From: Temnopleurus reevesii
Lineage: Eukaryota; Echinodermata; Echinoidea; Temnopleuroida; Temnopleuridae
DNA: 64,000 bases
Assembly: GCA_036244855.1 (NCBI GenBank)
Contig: BQKZ01000764.1
Coordinates: 45,040-109,039, forward strand
Direction of reading: 5' to 3'
The notes beneath the pieces are model-generated. The model was not told the origin of the DNA, ran no database searches, and worked only from the letters and a program-made list of their open reading frames with translations. Shown here piece by piece: positions 53,709 to 59,700 of the stretch; position 1 is the stretch's first letter, and each line of letters opens with the position of its first letter. A program made the translations under genes and the position numbers.

Positions 53709-56700
53709 CTACTAGGTAGAATTGAAATTGAATACTGGTGATACCACAATATGGCTTGACAATTTTTTAACCAAAAATTTTGGGACTATGGCCAAAGCAT
53801 GGCAAAGGCATATTCAAAGCCTAACTTTAAAATCTGTAAAGAAATGCAATTTTATGTAGAGGGTACACTGTAAGTTCATTAGCCAATGCTTAACACCATC
53901 ATAAAGCTTAGCAAAAGAAAGGAATCTGGATTTGCTGCTATAATGTGATGGTATAAAAGTTCAGTTTAGAATTGGATATCAAATGGTTATCTATATAATT
54001 TTGATCTAAGAAATCATTGAAAGTCTGTAGGCTTGTTTAGATTATAAGGCTGTTGAAGATTGTTTTCTTGCATTTCGCCTCACAGTATGTTAAGAAACAT
54101 TCAAAAACAGAAAAGATTTAGATTGGATGTACATTGATTATAATACTAGTAGATTTGTAGAATTAGAGTGTGCTTTTTGGGAAAAAATATTCAGGTATGC
54201 TAAATCTAGAATTCAAGAAGAAAAGATCTGAAGTCCATTGCTTAAAAAACAACATATAAGTAAACTTAGTGTAATAATAGATCTAATTGCATTGCAATAG
54301 CGTAGCTGACTTTAACTAACGCTTCATTTGCCACATTTTCAATCATAGATTATAGCGAAATTATAAATTAGATTGCATTCACTCACTCTTAACCATTCAG
54401 ACCATTTTAGAGCATTTGATAAGCTAATCATGCTTTGCCTTCATATATATGCAATCATAATCAGAGTATATACATTGCTTTTAATAGTAAATTTAGGTAA
54501 TGAAAATCATATAATTATTGTTATAACCGAATGAAATGTGAATTACATTTAAGTTTGTACTTCAATTGAATTGAAAAAGAGAATTGCAGTTTGTATTAAT
54601 GTTGTCATCTGATTTAATCTGTTTAATTTTGTCCATAAGATTATGAATATACATTTAAAAAAAATCTTTGCTCAGTGAGATGTCTATGAGAAATCTAATG
54701 TGCATATTATTTAGATAAACTATTTCATGTTCAGAAATATTTTAGTAGAGTACACATACACGTATTTATTATAAACCATATCATCAGAAGTGATTCGGAA
54801 GGATAATTTTCTATAAGACTGAATTGCGGAAAAGTCATACCTGTAGTAGTTCATGTGTCTTTGTATTTTTCATCAAATATAAGATCTGAAATGGCCTACA
54901 ATCAACATGTATTTTCTTTGCTTGTAAAATGCCAAAATAAGTAATAAATGAATACTCAAGCTTTCAAGATAGATTTCAAACTAAATTAATTCTTTGAAAT
55001 GTTTCTAAAAAAAAAGATACATGTAAGGTCATGCAATGTGTGTAAAAGTTCCAATCCAAACATTGTCTTGTCTATATGTTAACACCAAACATTCATAAAC
55101 TCATAATGATGTGTGGATTCAAATCCTTCAAGCATCATCCAAGAATTATCGATTGCGCCCATTGACGATATGAATCCCATTGTACACTCTTCACCAATCA
55201 TTCTGGGGGTTTTGATTTTATTCGTCACAATCACAGTCACAGTCAAACGGAAATACATGACACATTTTGCGTGCATTTGTGCATTGTCACGTTACGCTTG
55301 TGATTAATCTGTGAAGGGCCCTCCCAATCTGTGGGGAGCATTTCTCGATTTTCCAGTTCGTTCACTAATATGTGACAAGCCCATTGATGAGCGCGTGCCT
55401 CTACTGGAGATGATACTGTGACGTCATCTGGAATTAGTTGACTGAAATCGAAACTGATTCTGGGATTGAAAAAAACGAAAGCAGTTGATGTATTGAAATT
55501 CGTTGAATTTTACTTCAGATCGACTGTGACTGCAGGGAATGATTTTCCTGGTGTAGCGTCGCAATTTGCTATGCATTTTAGCATGATTTCAATGCAAAAG
55601 ATGTTTTGTGTAGCAATTTTTCCACATAGAACTGTATAGTACAATATGGGAAATGTCTTCAGTGTTTTAAAATGTGAATTTAAGTAAAATTATTCCCTGG
55701 AAACTAGTCAACTGAAATCAAAGCAGATTTGGGGAGAGAAAAGAAAACCCAGAGCAGTTGACATGTTGACATTTATTGACCTTCACAACTTTGGTCGACT
55801 GTGACTGTGACAAATGAAATCGAAACCTCCATATTGTCTTGATTGACAGTTCAGCGTCGCAGCAGCACCCTGTATTCAGTGGAGGAGAGCCCTCCTTCCA
55901 GTGTCTCCCCATCGTCTGTCTCCAACACTTTCAGCTACACCGGTATGCACACTCCTTCATATTGCCCCCTTCCCCCCCCCCCCCCCCCCCCCCCACTCGC
56001 TCGCTCCTGTGCCATTTCTTTGTTTTTTCTTTTCTCTGTAGCATATATGTACCCTCTATTTGCTGTATCTTTCCTTTTCTATACTCTGTAGAACATACAT
56101 GTATGTATCCCTTATTGCCTTATCTTTCCTTTTTTTTTTGCTCCCTTGACTTCTATATTATATCCTCCCACTTTTTCCCCTTCTATTCTTTGTAAAGTTC
56201 TTGTTTTGTATCCCCTTTGTTTGCTCATTATTATCTGATTCCCTTCCTCCCCCCCCCCCCCCCCCGGCAATGTATGTCTACTTTTTAGTATTATCAAATT
56301 TTTTCACTATCTCTATACTCCCTCTGATGCTTGTTGAATGTATCGTTCGAACTCTTTACTGTAACTTGTATTTTCAACCCAACTTTTATCTGATTTTCTC
56401 ATGCAAATACCTCCCTCTTGCCCTTCAAATTCTTGTTTCAATAAATTCATACACTGTTCTTTGCTGATATGTATCTTTCTATTTATCTGTTTATCTATCT
56501 CTCTATCTATCTATCTTCTATATATCTATCTATTTATCTATTTATTTATCTATTCAACTATTTCTTTTATATCTAGTTAACTGTATTATCTGATTTTTTC
56601 CCCTTTCTCCCCTATATTCTTGCTCAATACCCATTTTTCCTTGTATTTGTCATCTTAGTTTTCAGTATTGTCTGATTTTCCTTTTCCAATCTCTCTTCTA

Positions 56701-59700
56701 GGTTTCTCTAGGGCCCGTGGCTCTAGGGTGAGCAATGACTTCATTGTCTTTCACATTCATTAATCATGCTACCTTCTATCACATTTGTATTTATCTCCAT
56801 CCATTCCTCCTCTTTTTTTCACCATCTTCCTTCTATCTTTTTTGTTATTCAAAACTCCAATATTTGTTAAATCTGTTTAATCTGCTCACTAATCTTCTTT
56901 TCTTTCACTGTCTCTCTCTCTCTCTCTCTCTCCATCTCATTCTTTCCCTTGCTTCCTCTATCACTATCCATTTCCTCCCCCGTCCCCTGTCACCCTCTCT
57001 ACCCCTCCCCATGAAACCCCTATCACTCCTTCCTTCTTCATCCTCTCCCTCCCCCTCCCCGCTCTCTTTCACTCTCCTTTATTGCCTTTGTCTTCTCCTT
57101 CTTCCCCTTCTCCCCCTTCTCCTTCTCTTTCTCCTTCTCCTTCTTCTTCTCCTCCTCCTTCCTTCTTTTCTTTGTCCTCATCCTCCTTCTACTTTTTCCC
57201 TTTCCTCCTGCTCCTCCTCCTTTGTCTTCTTAATAATATATGTCTATATGTTGCATGTGCTACCCTCCCTCTCTACCTCTTCCCTTCATATTATTTTATT
57301 CTCAATATATGTAATTCTTGTCTGTATATCTGTTATGCACATGTACATGTATTACACCCCTTGCTGCTCGATGGTTCCCCACATAGTGCATGTATGCATG
57401 TGAATATCTGCACAATGTGCATCATTATCGGTCTTGCATTGCATCTTGAGTTATCTTGCTGATATTTATCTGTACTCCAGACTTTCGTGGTTCTTTTGAT
57501 CATATCACTTCATTAGATACAAGGTCATCATCATCTATTTTCTTTTCCACAGGATTTTTTTTTTAAATTTTGGATCACCATATGATTGCTTCATTACATT
57601 TATCTTACTGCTTACTATTGTTTATCCAATTCTGATCTATCGATATGATTTTGGTGTGAACAAACATTTTTTTTTAATTTCATGTATTGTATTTCTTTCA
57701 TCATCATGAGTGGTGTGAATATGATTTGAATTTATCAGATCTTTCTTAATATTTAATATTCTTAATGTGAATAATGAAGATGTAAATGTTTTCTCTTTTG
57801 AAAGATTTGTTCATCATTGCAATGCATATGTTTGCATATTCCAGTAAATTTATCTGTTTTAGATTTCAATGGATTTATGATGAATGATGATAAGAGATGC
57901 TAAGCTTATATTCTTTTTAATGTGATTCTTAGCTTAGTTTTGATCTGGACTAAAGGAAACAAATATTAGCAATAATGAAATTGATATAGAACATTACACA
58001 AAATTTGAAAAATACTTGTACAATCTAGAATTGTAAAAGCGTTATTTGATTTGCCATCTTCTATTTACAAGTTGTAAAATGATTTAACATTAATTGCTTT
58101 TATTCAATTTTAGTTTTAATGTTTCTTCTTTACTAACAAAATATGTCACATGAAATATTTTATTTTGTTCTTAAATAATTGTTGATCTGCACATTTTGAC
58201 ATATTGATAATTTAATATTGATTCATGAAAAATCTTTAGTATTAACAATCTACAAAAGTAAACATATTGTTCAATGCACTGGTATTTGAAAAAATCCTAA
58301 TCTATACAGAATTTTTTTTGGTCAAATTGTTAAAATCATTATTGAACAATCACTAAAAGTTTATTGGTTCTGATTTCAATTAACCGTATTTAGTAATCAT
58401 TAACACTCAAACTGGACAAATGATTTTCTTTTCTTTCTTTGCTAACATTTATTTGCTAACATTTATTTCCACCCATCCCATCCACTAACATTATTAACAA
58501 AATCATCTCACACCTCACTGGAATTTCCACACTCAACCCATTTCAACCCTCCTTTTAATTGGTTTATGCAAAACTTAATGGTTTTCAAACCTTTATTTGG
58601 TCTCATCGGCAATTTCAAACTTGAATACAATTTGCCCCAATACTTAACCTTTTGATGAAAATCATGTTACTGGAACTGTAACAAACCAAAAATACTATCA
58701 CTTCTTTTTTAAATTTAACACAAACGATTCTCGAAAATTTACAAATTTTTTGAAATTCTAATTTGTCCAATTGTTGCACCTGGATTTACCCTTTGGTTAA
58801 TATACCTGCCTCTTTGTGCCCCACACGTTACTTCAACAAACACTCTACACACAACACTACCTCGTATGCCCTAAAACCTTAACACTTATCAACACCTTAC
58901 ACCCAACCCCTTAAAATCCATCAACCCAATCAGACTCTGAAATGCGAAGATCGACGCTGCGAACCTCCCAGAGCATTGGGGCTCTCAACATGAGCTGCAA
59001 CCAATCGCCGTCCACATCCACTCTCCCGGCAGCCACAAATGGACAACCCCAGCACACCTCGACGCCAAACTCTTCTTCACAGAATACATCACCACCGTCC
59101 AAGTCCCCTCGATCACCGACAGGTGGCAGCGGTAATAAAATAGAAAATACCCCCTTTCTTCCCTATCTCATTAATTCTTAGGATAGAAGCAAAGTTAACC
59201 TTTTGGTGAGGTGCAATTAATTTTTCCTTGTAATTCACATTAATATTCATGTTTTCAACATATTTTCTTGAATTATCAATTTATTTTTTTGACAATTAAT
59301 TTCAATGACAATTGATTTCTGACTAACATTAATCATTTTTGTTTAAATCAACTTTTTGCAAGTATTATTACTAACCATTAGAATAATATTTCATGATTCA
59401 TTCAATTCATGATTTTGTTTTTCATTTTAAACAAAGTATAATTTTAATGCATGTTATTCTTTGTCATGATTTCCATTTGGGGATTTTGTAAATATAATGA
59501 TTCACTCTGGAGAATGATGCATGTTTGATAACTTGCATGTTATTGCACCCCTATTTACCAATGAAATGAAAGGGAAATATAATGGATACAAATATAAAGG
59601 ATACAAATATAATGGATACAAACCATAAGGGCCTAAATTGATTGAGAGATGTGATTTAAGTTATTACAACAAATTAGCTCTACAAAGATTATGAGACATT

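Noticed and set aside
56702..56727. Possible 26-bp microexon (GFSRARGSR) with good acceptor and donor
   Set aside because: It would enter in phase 1 and leave in phase 0, but the next exon at 58934 needs phase 1. The exon ending at 55942 joins 58934 directly in frame.
56735..57462. 222- and 126-codon Leu/Ser-rich open frames
   Set aside because: They are caused by CT-rich low-complexity sequence, with no homology or splice support.
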